64,000 nt of DNA from Haliclona indistincta (lineage: Eukaryota; Porifera; Demospongiae; Haplosclerida; Chalinidae). The notes beneath the pieces are model-generated. The model saw only the letters and a list, made by a program, of their open reading frames with translations. It had not been told where the DNA came from and ran no database searches. Each line of letters begins with the position of its first letter. Within the stretch, counting starts at the first letter, position 1. Location: the NCBI GenBank assembly GCA_964017065.1, contig OZ024790.1, forward strand, positions 4,918,458 to 4,982,457, given 5' to 3'. Positions 1 through 14,200 of the stretch are shown piece by piece. Position numbers and translations under genes: made by a program.

Positions 1-705
1 GGATTGCTCCAGTTAGGATCTACTCCTATAGCAACTGTTGAAGAATGAAAGGTTTTAATTTTGATGATCTGGCTCACTCGGTACTTTAAAGGCATATTCG
101 TATTGAGTGACGTCACCTGAATCAAGGCACTGAAGCAAACAATTTGATCTTTTGGGGTTGGTTCCTCTGTATCGAACCTGTTATACTTTAAAGCGCTCCA
201 CAAAATGTTGATCAGTCTGTTCGTCCCCAGCAAGAGTAATTGTCTGAATGTCTGTAGCTGTCATCAATGAAAAGAAGACTAATTATGATTTAATAATAAT
301 GATTCAAAACCAATCTTTAAAGCAATTGCTTTGCCAACATGATTTGAAAGTGCCTCATCAACCTCATCGGCTGCTTTAGTGAAAGACAAGACTGCAGTGT
401 ACTGCACCACTTCATAGACTTGTATATTTTGTTACGTATTTGACATTATTGTCCTTAAACCGTTAAGGTTTCAGAACAGTAAATGCGTCTACAAATTTGT
501 ACAATATTCCTAATGTATAATGGTTTACCCACAGTATAGTCTTAAATCGGAAAGACGCACATCAAGTGTTGCCTGATAGACTAAAGGATTTTTTCCGGCA
601 TGGTTCAGAAAGAGTTTTCTCTTGGCTAACCGGGACGCCCTCCAAAACAATTCGAATAATCTATTAATTCTTTTATCACTAAATGCTTGAGGTATTTCCT
701 GTTGA

Positions 706-933
706 CAATGATGCTCGATCAGGACTTCTTTTAACCTGAGTCATTTTGATTGGTTCTTCACTAAGATTACCACAGGTCTTTACTGGAAGCAAGGTGGTGT
801 CGAAGTCTTCAATTTTCACAAAGACATCAACACCTTGTTGTCAACAATTTTAAAAGCTGACAAGCTTCTGTGGTCAGAGGAATTGAACAAAAATAGTGTT
901 ATATACACAATAAAGATATTGATTGTTCATTAG
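706..933 (+). pseudogene. Unrecognised coding scrap
   Basis: An ATG-less open frame of about 75 codons ends at TAG 931-933. It includes the peptide pieces TGLYWKQGGVEVFNFHKD and ADKLLWSEELNKN. Its last third is copied into each 161 bp tandem repeat that follows, where it is degraded. It may be a fragment of a repeat-borne or dead gene. No family is recognised. Confidence 0.3.
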
Positions 934-1004
934 TATCATGGCAGTGCACTATATTAGCTGATGATGATGCGATGGCTTTCTTCTTAGGTGGTTTGCGCAA
1001 ATAT

Positions 1005-1620
1005 AAACCTAGATTGTGGTGTGACTTGTATTGAAAGGATTGCTCCACTTAGCATCTACTCCTACCTTGTTGTCAGCAATTTTAAAAGTTGACAAGCTTC
1101 TTGTGGTCAGAGGAGTTGAACAAAAATAGTGTTATAAACACAATAAAGATATTGATTGCAGATATAAACCTAGACTGTGGTGTGACTTGTATTGAAAGGA
1201 TTGCTCCACTTAGCATCTACTCCTACCTTGTTGTCAACAATTTTAAAAGTTGACAAGCTTCTTGTGGTCAGAGGAGTTGAACAAAAATAGTGTTATAAAC
1301 ACAATAAAGATATTGATTGCAGATATAAACCTAGACTGTGGGGTGACTTGTATTGAAAGGATTGCTCCACTTAGCATCTACTCCTATAGCAACTGTTGAA
1401 GAAGCTTTTAATTGATCATCTCAATACCTTGTTGTCAACAACTTTAAAAGCTGACAAGCTTCTCGTGGTCAGAGGAGTTGAACAAAAATAGTGTTATATA
1501 CACAATATAGATATTGATTGCAGATATAAACCTAGACTGTGGGGTGACTTGTATTGATTGGATTGCTCCACTTAGCATCTACTCCTATAGCAACTGTTGA
1601 ACAAGCTTTTTAATTGATCA
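1005..1620. repeat. 161 bp tandem repeat, about 3.5 copies
   Basis: The landmark AAACCTAGA(C/T)TGTGG starts at 1005, 1166, 1327 and 1528, giving periods of 161, 161 and 201 bp. The last interval is longer because of a 40 bp piece (ATAGCAACTGTTGAAG...) that also occurs at position 28. Copies are nearly identical, so the array is young or homogenised. Confidence 0.85.
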
Positions 1621-2484
1621 TCTGACTCACTCAGTACTTTAAAGGTGTATTCTTATCACCTGAATCAAGGTACTGAAGCAAACAGCTTTGGGGTTGGTTC
1701 CTCTGTATCGAACCTGTTACTTTAAAACGCTGCACAAAATGTTGATCAGTCTGTTCGTCCCCAGCAAGAGTAATTGTCTGTAGCTTTCATCAATGAAAAG
1801 AAGACTAATAATGAAATACTTATAATGGATACCAATCTTTAAAGCAATTGCTTTGACAACATGATTTGAAAGTGCTTTACCTCATCGGCTGCTTTAGTGA
1901 AAGACAAGACTGCACCATTTCATAGATTTACCAGCTCCTGTTTGCGCGATGGCACTTCTTCTTAATATGTTTATCGAAGCCCGAATATATTCTTGTCGAG
2001 GTTGATCATGAGATTTCTTAGAGAAGTCACACTAGTACTGGTGCTCTCTTTCAGAACATGATCAACTGGTCTTAGCTCGGGTGGAGTTGAGAATGGTGGT
2101 GCTGGTGGCTTTGTAGATGATGACGGCTTAAATGCAAGAAAGAGGTGTCGTGAGTACGATAGAGGATGAGAAAGATGATGTACGAATCTTCATCTGTGGT
2201 GAAGCCATCCTAAAAGCTGTTATCCGATAAGAGATCGTCAATGGTTTCATCAAGACTAGCCTGGGAGTGGTAGCTTGAGCAGGGCACAGACAGTACAGTG
2301 GACAGGGTAGCTGAGAGAACTCATCGGAGGAGTAGGAGTTGATGGTAGTTGTGACGAGAATATTTGCGACTGTAATCAGTGTAGTGGAAAATGCGGAGGT
2401 GGCTTTAGAGGATTTACTGATGGAGGTGGCGAATGAGCTGGTCTGTTACTAGATAATATCACCCAGTAGCTGGGTCATGGTCGT

Positions 2485-2754
2485 CTACTCCACCACCACA
2501 CTGTCTTGCCTCCTTCCCCATCCAGGCATTTCAATAGCACTGCAGGTCCTGCTCACATACCACACACCGTCCTCTGCTGTGATAACCATCCCATCCCATC
2601 TCTTGCTGTTGTTGCCCTCGTATCTAACATAGTACTGCTGCACAGCAGAGACAGTGGCTGGAAATGTAGCGCCAGGAGATGCGGTGTTTGTAGCGCCAGG
2701 AGATTCTGAAGTATGTTGCTGCTGCTGTATACTGCTCGCTACTGTTCCTTCCAC
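2485..2754 (-). other. Open frame of 89 codons, doubtful
   Basis: This frame starts with MEGTVASSIQQQQ, carries a duplicated SPGAT motif and ends in VVVE. No domain is recognised. It lies in the repeat-rich stretch upstream of the first visible dynein exon and has no clear splice partners. It could be an exon of an unknown minus-strand gene or chance. Confidence 0.2.
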
Positions 2755-3080
2755 GTGGGCTGCGATTTATACAGCGTCCTCCTCTGGTTCGCGACTCGCT
2801 CACTCGTAAATCGCATGCCGCATTACGAATCGTGCGCCTCGATGTGGGTGGGTCACACTGTGGGTGTGATTGCGAATTAATTGTGAAGTCAGTGTTGTGA
2901 GTAAGTCACCTAAAGTTATGAATAATTGATTCACGAAAAATCCTAAGCAAGTCGCAAACTTTTTTATCCAATGTACTGACATAATGTGATCTGGGGGATA
3001 AGGGGTGTCCGCTAAGAGGGGCTCCATTGTAATAGTTATAAATGTATGATCATGATATGTATTATGTTATATTCTTACAG

Positions 3081-6000
3081 GTTACCAACCAGATGGTGTC
3101 CGCCTGCAAGTCCTATATCACTGCCAGGGACACCATGAGGGTGTGGGAGGTGCCTTTCAATGAGCTACTCGACAAGTTCAAGACATGTCACGAACTGTTC
3201 CAACACTATCAGACGTGTTTCCAGAATGCTAAAGAACGAGCTACCAAGTCCTCGAGAACATTTGAAGTTTCTGACATGTACGTCTTCGGCAAGTTCTCCT
3301 CGTTCTGCCGACGATTGTCTCAGATACAAGAAGTAGTTGAGATCATCCAGCAATTCTCAGTGCTGAGGAAGTCACGCATTGAGGGAATCGATGCTTTGAA
3401 CACTAGATTCGGTCACATGGCGTCCTCTATCAAGAAGAAGCCTTACAACCCTCTGGACCATCGTAAGATGGAGTTCCAAGGGGACTATGATGAGTTTGTG
3501 CGGCAGGTATCTGAGCTGCAGGATGTCCTGTGCTCCTTTATGAGAACAACATTCAGTAAGGTGCGATCCTGCCTTCAGTCACTGCACCTGCTCAAGAGGT
3601 TAGCAATAAGATTGTATTGTAATTTTGTGCATGAAAAACTTTCCCATTTTTGTGGATGCCCTCAAAGTGCAAAAAGTTGTGTAATCCCAATACCTTTTAT
3701 ATTAAAGCAACAAAGTTTTACCTATTAAAATTTAAAAATGGTCTTCTGCGGAAATTTTACATGACTAAAATTTCCTTTACAGCTTCACTGTTTTTGTATT
3801 GCTCATTCCTGTTGCTGTGTCACTGGTGTAGCCGTTGTTGTTACACATGTGTGTTGCTGTTTATTGTTCGTGTTGCTGTGCAGATTTGAGATACTTCAGT
3901 TGAAGTGTTTGGAAGCTCCTCTCAAGGACAAGCTGAAAGAGATAGTGGTCATCTTCTCATCTGACATCGAACATGTCCAGAATGTGAGCACTCGTGTATA
4001 TGTACATGTGTAGCTTAGTGTCAACTGTTAGCTACACATAATTTACCATCAGTGTTGGAACTATAGTGAAAATAAACAAGTTATGAATAAAAATGAGATA
4101 TCTCTTCTCTGTACAGGTGTATACAGAACAGCACCAGTCACCTCCCATTGGTAACAACATGCCTCCGATATCAGGCAAGATATGCTGGGCTCGACAGCTG
4201 CTGCACCATCTCGAGAAGTCCATGGACGTGCTCAAGAACTACAAGCAGACCATACTATCATTTGGTAACTGCCGTCATGTGTTCCGCAAATACAACAAGA
4301 CAGCTCTGATCCTGACGGAGTATGAGCTGACCCACTACAAGGCATGGGTTAGGATAGTGGAGCTGAGCTCCAAGAGTCTGCAGGTACTGAACTTACAATA
4401 GAGGACAAAATTTAGATTCTGTTTCATATTTGTACAACGATCGTACTACGAGTGTTTGTTCCTTTGGGTACTTTCTAAAAATTGGTGATTGTGGTATATT
4501 GCTCAAAGCTGCCTCTTGTCGTACTAGCATAGTACACTAAGAACATTTCCAAGAGAGGTAGCTTCGAGCTATCCGATCGTATGACAAGCACCATTTAGTG
4601 TGCCTGAAGGTATGAACATTAGTAGTGCGATCATTGTACAAATACGAAACAAACCACACTCGAGAAATGTTATTTATTTTTACTGATGAGTAGTGTATTT
4701 TCTCAAATATTTACTAAAACTGCTACATGATGTACATACAGTAGCATTTTAAAGCTTGTTCTATTCTCACTACTGAAGCAATGTACCTGCTATAATTTTG
4801 TCTAGGCGCCTGTTCTGTGTAAGCAGGATAGTTTGATCAAGGTCAATCTCCATCGCACTATCGTGAACATGATGGAGGAGGCTAAGTGGATGAGACGGCT
4901 TGGCTATGAGATGCCAGCTGACCTGCATCGCATCACACTAGCTAATGTGAAGTCCAACTATGACCAACTGAAGGTAAAAATTAATAGTTGTAGCAAATTT
5001 ACCATGTAAAATTTATCTTTTTTTGTGAAAAATTTTGATGAGAATCGTATAAATTTTGAACTTAAAAAAAAATTATGGTCGCTGATGGTTTCGGTCAAAT
5101 TTTTGTTTTATTCCACTACAGATGATACTTGAGGAGCGGGAGACAGTGTGTAGTGAGATACCTGACATCCTATTGAACACAATGAACTACCATACTAGAA
5201 AGGTACTGTGACACACATGTTATGCTTACAGCAACCCGCTCACTCTCTGCTAGGTGGATAAGGTACTGCTAGCCGGCCTGGGTCAGATCACATGGTCTTC
5301 TCTCAACATCGGAACATTCATCGCGCAAGCTACTGATGCAGTCAATGACTTCAAAATCTTCCTGAAACAGGTGAGAAGAATCGGACGGTGTTTGGGGTTT
5401 GGTGGAGTTTGAAATGGTCATTAACGTCTTTTTGTTCAATCTTTCAGGTTCAAGATATCTATGAGTACCGGATCCTAGCTCAACTAGATGCCATGAGCAC
5501 ATACTGTCTACTCAACATCCCCATCTCAGTCACTTACTCTACTGAAGAGTTCATCACCAGTGCTAAGGTGAACAATAATACAATGCAGGCCTCATGAAAC
5601 ACAAAATGTTACTTTTTAGGCATCAACCAGAGATGGAGGCAAGAATCTGCAGCTCATGAGTCAGAAAGTGGAGGATGCTGTTGTTGAGCTAATCTCTCTG
5701 CTCCAGGAGACTGCCCTGCTCCCTAGAGTGCATACATCAGACAGCACTGATGTAGCACAGACAAAGAAAGGTGAGTGAGTGAGTGAGTGGGTGGGCGGGT
5801 GAGTGAGTGAGTGAGTGAGTGGGTGGGTGAGTGAGTGAGTGGGTGGGTGGGCGGGTGAGTGAGTGAGTGGGTGGGTGGGCGGGTGAGTGAGTGAGTGAGT
5901 GAGTCTATGGGTGAGTGAGTGAGTGAGTGAGTGAGTGAGTGAGTGAGTGAGTGAGTGGTGTATCTGGTTCTGAGCAAACAAGTTTTCATGAAAAATTGCA

Positions 6001-8165
6001 GATGACCTCCAGCAGTTCAGTAGTGAGTGTAAAGATCTCTACTTCCACTTTCAACACCGCAATCTCGAGGCTCTGCTGAGTGCAGTCAAGGGCTCAATAG
6101 ATGTGTTGCGCCGAAGAATCACAGCAAGGTTACTCTTTCTTGTAATCAGTAACTTTTTGAAAATAACTTCCTTTCTTCAGTAACACGTCCAGAGTCAAGC
6201 AGGCTGATGACAGTAGTAAGGCAATGCCTTGTTTTTCAGCTGACGTAGTTCTTTCTCTACCCAACATAGTAAGATCTTGTGTGTGCTTGATGAAGGAGTT
6301 GTTTTATTTTTCTCTCCTAGGTCATCCACCCGTCTCTTGAAGATGTACAGAATGCAGTCAATGCTGCTGTACAGTATATGATTGATGTAGGAGAGCATGT
6401 GCAGCAGTGGTCCTCACAGGACCAGTCCTCGCTTTCCTCCACTCCTAGAAGCAACGACAGTAAGCACAATTCAGCAGCATAAACTGTCATAATACTAATT
6501 TTATGCCTACTATCCTCTAACTCGCTTGCTGAATAGTAATTACATGTAAACTCACTAAAAATGGTAAGTACCAAAGCATCCAAACTGCTCATAAGTGAAT
6601 AAGTTCTGTTCATGAGTCATGCCGTGATTTACTCACCTCGATGGTTGATCCGAACAAACTAAACTTAGTGTATTCAGTACAAAATTGTCGTCCATAGCCG
6701 GCTTGCAAATTGCGGTCTTAAACAGTAATCCCAATGAGGCATCAGCTCTTTGCATTTTGTTATGTATTATCTGGTCCGTATTTGCTGTGTGAGTAGTTTA
6801 TTTTCTTATGACTTTTTACTGGAATTATTATTTCTGGCTCTGTCTGTAGCTCCTCGACGTCAACCTAAGAGTGTTAGTCATGCTACCTACCAGAAGGCTA
6901 TCCAAGAGAGCAAGGATGTCCTCAAGTTGATGCATCTCCTCTCATCAGCTGTGCTGTCATGCCGTCACGACCTTGCTAAGGTCAGCAGCACAAGATATAC
7001 TAACAATTGTGAAATCTGCTCATTTGTTTCCAGGCTCTGGCTCAGTTTTCTTCATACGAGCACTTGTACAGTAAAGACAGAGAGAAGACCATCGCTGAGT
7101 TCCTGACCACCAACTCGCACCTGTCTGATGTAGAAATGGAGATAGAATGGTATGAGCACTTCGAGGCAGAGATTGCTGAACTACCGGCACAGCTCAGGAT
7201 CGGCAGTACAGCTCTATTATCAACAGGTACGATTTAGTCACTCACTGGGCACTCGCAATATATTACCATTGCACAGAGCCATTGAAGATAGCACTGGTGG
7301 TAGAGGCTAAGGCATGGAAGACGGCGTATGGACGAAGCTTGAATTCACGTTACCGTGCTAGTATGGATCACATAGTGCAGTTCATAGCTGACTATGATAA
7401 GAAACTGGCTCGCCCAGTCAAGGTAAAAAATGTCTGAAGCTTGTTTCGGTGTTTAGTGTTTGTGTGTAGGATCTCGAAGATGTTAGATGCATGATGCAAG
7501 CGCTGGAGGAGGTCAGACAGGCTGAGATTGAGATGGACATGGAGCTTGCTCCCATAGAGGAGTGCTATGTGTTCCTGCAGCGATGTGGTGTGTCTGTGGT
7601 ACGAGAGGAGATGGAGAGAGTTGACAGCTTGCGATACTCCTTCAAAAAACTGCTCAGCCAAGCTGTACGTGAATCAATACACTTATCATGTATAATACTG
7701 TTATACTGGTTTCTCTACAGAGTGTAGTCCAGAGCCGTCTTGTCACTATACAACCTCAGTTCAAAACCAGTCTGATGGAGAGTGTGCAGTCGTACAAACA
7801 GAACCTATCCAAGTTCAATGACTCCTATACTACCGTAAGCAGTCCACACCGTTTGTTGCGACAATTTGACCTTTGTGTCTATAGTCTGGTCCAATGGTCC
7901 CTGGGCTGCACCCTCGTGAAGCTAGTGAACGCTTGACCACGTTCCAAGCTCAGTTTGATGAGCTATGGACCAAGTATCAGACCTACTCTGGTGGAGAGAA
8001 GCTGTTTGGGATGGCGATCACTGACTACCCAGCACTGGTTAATGTACGCAAGGAACTAGGTCTACTGCAGAAGCTGTACGGCCTTTACAACACTGTCATT
8101 GACACTGTAGACAGCTACTATGATATACTGTGGACTGAGGTTAGACACACGCACACACACACACG

Positions 8166-8215
<50 letters not shown>

Positions 8216-11200
8216 ACATTCAATTTTGCTTTTGTGCACAGGTGAATATTGAGAAGATCAATACTGACTTGATTGAGTTCCAGAGTCGCTGTCGTAAGCT
8301 GCCCAAGGGACTGAAGGAGTGGCAGGCTTTCATTGACCTGAAGAGAAAGATCGATGACTTCAATGAGACTTGTCCTCTTCTGGAGCTCATGGCTAACAAG
8401 GCAATGAAGGACCGTCACTGGGAGAGAATATCAACCGTCACAGGTACTGTATTCTATAGTGGCTCGTGTTACTGTGTGGATGTGTTCAGGTCAACCATTT
8501 GATGTCAATAGCGAGCATTTCCAGTTGAGGAACTTGATGGAAGCTCCTCTGCTGAAGCATAAAGACGATATCGAGGACATCTGTATCTCGGCTGTGAAGG
8601 AGAAGGATATCGAAGCCAAGCTGAAGCAGGTAAATGCACTACACTGTATGACGATTATAGTGGTATGTGTTCTGCCTGTGTAGGTCATTGCTGATTGGAG
8701 TGTGCAGTCGCTGAGTTTCTCTCAGTTCAAGACTCGTGGAGAGCTGCTACTGAAGGGGACAGAGACGTCTGAGATCGTCGGTCTAATGGAGGACTCTCTT
8801 ATGTTGCTTGGCTCTCTCATGTCTAACCGCTACAATGCTCCATTCAAAAAAGAGATTGCCTTGTGGGTGCAAAAACTATCCAACACATCAGACATCATCG
8901 AGAACTGGCTGACGGTACAGAACCTGTGGGTCTACCTAGAGGCAGTGTTTGTTGGTGGAGACATTGCTAAACAACTGCCCAAGGCTAGTAATTTTTAGTT
9001 GTAAAATCTTATGCAATTGTTGTTGTTTTTTCATTGTAGGAAGCTAAGCGTTTCCAGAGCATTGACAAGTCATGGGTTAAGATACTGACCAAGGCGCATG
9101 AGACTCCCAATGTAGTCCAGTGCTGTGTTGGTGACGAGACTCTTGGGCAACTGCTACCACATCTCTTAGAGCAGCTTGAGCTCTGCCAGAAATCCCTCAC
9201 TGGGTACCTCGAGAAGAAAAGACTGGTGTTCCCTCGCTTCTTCTTTGTATCTGATCCAGCATTGCTAGAGATCCTCGGTCAAGCCTCTGACTCGCATACC
9301 ATTCAGGTACTGTTACTTATGCTACTATATAGTATGTGACTTTCTATAAACAGGCTCACTTGCTGGGTATATTTGATAACGTCAAATCGGTTGCTTTCCA
9401 TGAGAAGGACTATGATCGTATTCTTTCCATCAGCTCTCGTGAAGGTGAGTCTGTGACTCTGGAGAGCAACGTGAAGGCTCAGGGCAATGTGGAGGTGTGG
9501 CTAGGAGAGCTACTGCACCAAGCACAGATATCACTCCACGCGGTGATACGCGAGGCAGCACTGGGCATTCAATCTCCCTCATTCCAACTGCTAGGTAAGT
9601 TCAAATAGATAAGCCCTTGCACCTTCTGTGAGTCACTGTTTTTGTGAGCATACTGTGCATCTATGTTTGACCTCTGCATTTGTTCTGCAGAGTTCATTGG
9701 GAGCTTCCCTGCTCAAGTTGGTTTGCTTGGTATTCAAATGATCTGGACTAAAGATTCTGAACAAGCTCTCAAGAATGCTCGATCGGACAAGAAGATTATG
9801 GCGGCAACTAACGCACTGTTCCTTGAGATGCTGAACACCCTGATTGATGTGACCACGCAGGAGCTCACTAAAGTGGAGAGAGTCAAGTACGAGACCTTGA
9901 TCACAATACACGTCCATCAACGCGACATCTTCAATGATCTGGTGAGTTGTACATGTACCCATGCAGGGTTTCATACTAGACATTCCATTGTAAGACTTAC
10001 AAGGTGGGGGGTCTGGGGCATACTCCAGAAATTTTGAAATTTGGAGTTTTCTGATGGACTGTCTATAAAGTTGTGTTTGTGTCAAAAATAAAATGTTTGT
10101 TTGAAATTCTGGGTAGGGAAACTTGTTACTGGTGGAGGAATCCTAGGGGGCCCTACCTCTTTTGTAAAAAAATTCACATTGAGTAAAAATGGAAGGGTCT
10201 CTTTTACAAAAATCAGGAATTTGCGAAATTTTAGACATTAATCAACAACCTAATATTTTTACGATCTCTTTTAAGCTGTAACTTTCTTTATGTTAGGTTC
10301 GAATGCACATCAAGTCTGTGACAGATTTTGAATGGTTGAAGCAGAGCAGGTTTTATTTTGACGAGGACAGTGACCAGACCGTCATATCCATCACTGATGT
10401 TAACTTTATCTATCAGAATGAGTTCCTCGGCTGCACCGATCGTCTCGTCATCACTCCACTCACTGATCGCTGCTACATCACTCTAGCTCAGGCCCTGGGG
10501 ATGTCAATGGGCGGAGCTCCGGCAGGACCAGCTGGTGAGTACCAAGTAAAATTACGTTTTGTTCAATTTTTTGTTTAATATTTTTCTTGTTTTTATGCTG
10601 GTGTTTGTGCTTTAAATTTATTTTTTTCGGGCACGGATTTTTCTCTACATTTGTACTTTATATTGTGTGCTGTGTAGCAGTATTTCATACTTTTTGGTAA
10701 TTTCATTGCAGGAACTGGGAAGACTGAAACCACCAAGGATATGGGCAAGGCGCTGGGCAAGTACGTGGTTGTATTCAACTGCTCCGATCAGATGGACTTC
10801 CGCGGGCTAGGCAGGATCTACAAGGGACTGGCCCAGTCTGGTTCGTGGGGCTGCTTCGATGAATTCAACAGGATTGAGTTACCAGTGCTGTCTGTGGCTG
10901 CGCAACAGATCTACATTGTGCTAACCTGCAAGAAAGAACGCAAGCAGCAGTTCATATTCACTGATGGCGACGTCGTAAACATGAATCCAGAATTCGGTAT
11001 TTTCCTCACCATGAACCCTGGCTATGCCGGCCGACAGGAGCTACCCGAGAACCTCAAGATCCAGTTCCGTACCGTTGCAATGATGGTGCCCGATAGGCAG
11101 ATCATCATGAGGGTCAAACTCGCCTCGTGTGGTTTCCTCGAGAACGTCCTTTTAGCTCAGAAATTCTTCACTCTTTACAAGCTATGTGAAGAGCAGTTGA

Positions 11201-14200
11201 CAAAACAGGTCCACTATGACTTTGGTTTGAGGAACATCTTGTCAGTGCTGCGTACTCTGGGGTCAGTCAAGCGTGCTAATCCTCAGGACAGCGAGAGCAC
11301 AATCGTCATGAGAGTGCTGCGTGATATGAACCTCTCTAAGCTAGTGGACGAGGATGAACCCCTGTTCCTCAGTCTCATCAACGACCTGTTTCCTGGTATT
11401 CAGCTTGAGAAGGCAGGCTATCCTGACCTTGAGGCAGCTATTGATGCTCAGGTTAAAGCAGCTAGCCTCATCAATCACCCGCAATGGACACTGAAACTGA
11501 TCCAGTTGTTCGAGACCCAACGTGTTCGTCACGGCATGATGGTGCTTGGTCCAAGTGGAGCCGGCAAGTCAAAGTGTATCTACTGCTTGATGAAGGCTAT
11601 GGGCGACTGTGGGAACCCTCACAGAGAGATGAGGATGAATCCGAAAGCCATCACTGCTCCTCAGATGTTTGGTCGTCTTGACGTAGCCACCAATGACTGG
11701 ACTGATGGAATCTTCTCCACACTCTGGCGCCGAACGCACAAGTCCAAGAAAGGAGAGCACATATGGCTGGTACTTGATGGTCCTGTGGATGCTATCTGGA
11801 TTGAGAATCTCAACAGTGTACTGGACGATAACAAGACCCTGACGCTAGCTAATGGCGATCGTATCCCCATGGCTCCTGACTGCAAGATCGTCTTTGAACC
11901 TCACAACATTGACAATGCCTCGCCCGCCACTGTATCTCGTAATGGAATGGTTTACATGAGCTCTTCTGCCCTTGACTGGCGACCAATCTTGCAGGGCTGG
12001 CTGACGGGACGCTCTGAAATAGAGAAACAGATTCTATGGGAAAAGTTCGACGCTACATTCGATTCAATACTGACGTACGTGACCCTAAACCTTGAGAACA
12101 AGATGAATGTGCTGGAATGCAACTACATCAAACAGGTAAAAAGACATTGTCGTGTATACTATGCTCCCTTTGAAATTATTGTGTCTATTGTAGGCAATAG
12201 ATCTCTTGGAAGGACTGATCCCATCTCCTGACAATGATAGTGGTCAATTGACTGACAGCTATTTGGAGAAGCTGTATATCTTTGCGCTTATGTGGAGTGT
12301 CGGGGCTCTGCTAGAGCTTGACGGCAGAGCTAAGATGGAGGAGTTCCTTATGCAGCAGGGTCAGCTCAAGCTACCTCCAGTGAACGCAGGAGAGACGATA
12401 TTTGAGTATCTAGTTGACGATAAGGGCGCCTGGCAGCATTGGTCGACTCGTGTACAGCAGTACACATACCCACCAGACAGTGTGCCTGAGTATGCCTCCA
12501 TCCTGGTGCCTAACGTAGACAATGTTCGAACTACCTTCCTGGTCGATACCATATCGAAGCAAAACAAAGCTGTTCTACTGATAGGAGAGCAAGGTACAGC
12601 CAAGACCGTCATGATAAAGGGCTATGCATCCGGCTACGACCCTGAGAAGCACCTATTTAAGAGCTTCAACTTCTCCAGCGCCTCTACTCCTCTGCTGTTT
12701 CAGGTAAGTGTGTTATATTGTTAAATCAAATCTTACATGATTTCTATACAGCGAACCATTGAGAGTTTTGTTGATAAGAGAGTTGGTAGCACATATGGAC
12801 CGCCTGCTGGACGTAAGATGACGGTGTTTGTTGATGATATCAATATGCCTGTTATCAATGAGTGGGGAGACCAGGTATTTCAAGGACTGTGTGTCGAAAA
12901 GTGCGGATTACAATTGTTACACCTTAATGTAGGTTACTAATGAGATTGTGCGTCAACTGATGGAGATGGATGGGTTCTATAATCTTGAGAAACCTGGTGA
13001 TTTCACACATATTGTTGATATCCAATTCCTGGCTGCTATGATCCATCCCGGAGGTGGTCGGAATGACATCCCATCTCGCCTCAAGCGTCAATTCACAATT
13101 TTCAACTGTACTCTACCATCTAACACGTCCATTGACATGATATTCAGTGTGATCGGGTCTGGGTACTATTGCGAGGAGAGAGGGTTTTCCGCTGAAGTGT
13201 GCGAGACAGTTAAACAACTTGTCCATACCACACGCATCCTATGGCAGAAGACAAAGGTATGTTAACCGTTGGACATTTTGACATTTTGGAAACTTTTTCT
13301 CCTCAGATCAAGATGCTGCCCACTCCAGCCAAGTTCCACTACATCTTCAACCTGCGTGACCTCTCACGTATCTGGGAGGGGATGCTGCATGTGGCGGCGG
13401 CTGACTGCAAGAATGTGACTGACCTGCTAGGCCTATGGTGTCACGAGTGCACTCGTGTGATCGCCGATCGATTCACTAATGCTGCAGATTGTCAGTGGTT
13501 TGACAAGGTCAGTGAAAAAAACCCAGCTGTCTCATAATGTCTTATACTCTACAGGCTGCAGCTAGAGTGCTGGAGGAGGAGCTGACCATCAGTGAACCAG
13601 TCAAAGAGGTGTTCTACGTTGATTTTCTCCGTGATGCTCCTGAACCAACTGGAGACGAGGCTGAAGATGCTGACCTTGATGCTCCCAAGATATATGAACA
13701 AGTAAAATTCATACCAACTGCCTTATACACACTATTTTATACTGTGATTGTTCTGTAGGTGCCTTCGGTTGAGTTCCTTGCCGAGAAGCTCAATTTCTAC
13801 ATGACCCAGTACAATGAAATGATTCGAGGCGCCAATATGGATATGGTATTCTTCAGAGACGCTATGATCCATCTCGTCAAGATCTCTCGCATCATCCGTA
13901 CCGACAGAGGCAACGCTCTACTAGTAGGTGTGGGCGGTTCCGGAAAGCAGAGTCTGACTCGTCTGGCGTCTTTCATAGCTGGTTACAAAACATTCCAGAT
14001 CACTCTAACGCGTACTTACAATGCCAGCAATCTTATGGACGACCTCAAGTACCTGTATCGCACCGCTGGGCTTGAAGGGAAGGGTATTACGTTCATCTTC
14101 ACTGACAATGAAGTGAAAGACGAGGGCTTTCTGGAGTATCTGAACAACGTGCTGTCATCGGGTGAAGTGTCTAACTTATTCGCTCGGGATGAACTGGATG

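Larger units (their letters stand above)
1..1935. repeat. Duplicated repeat block
   Basis: The sequence at 1-430 recurs in decayed form at about 1555-1935, with the same landmarks in the same order: GGATTGCTCC, the CTGTTCGTCCCCAGC stretch and a run encoding an FTKAADEV-like peptide on the minus strand. Between the copies lies a 161 bp tandem repeat. On the minus strand, 263-3 is open in one frame and contains LQTFRQLLLLGTNRLINIL, but I do not recognise a family. Stops and frame changes in the second copy suggest decayed gene pieces rather than working exons. None of it resembles the missing 5' end of the dynein gene. Confidence 0.7.

Noticed and set aside
5661..5989. Minus-strand open frames rich in LTHSLTH repeats
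   Set aside because: They are the reverse reading of the GTGAGT minisatellite in dynein intron 8 and have no other support.
7894..8502. Single 202-codon frame through the CA repeat
   Set aside because: It reads through two real dynein introns. Splicing at 8139/8242 restores the dynein sequence.
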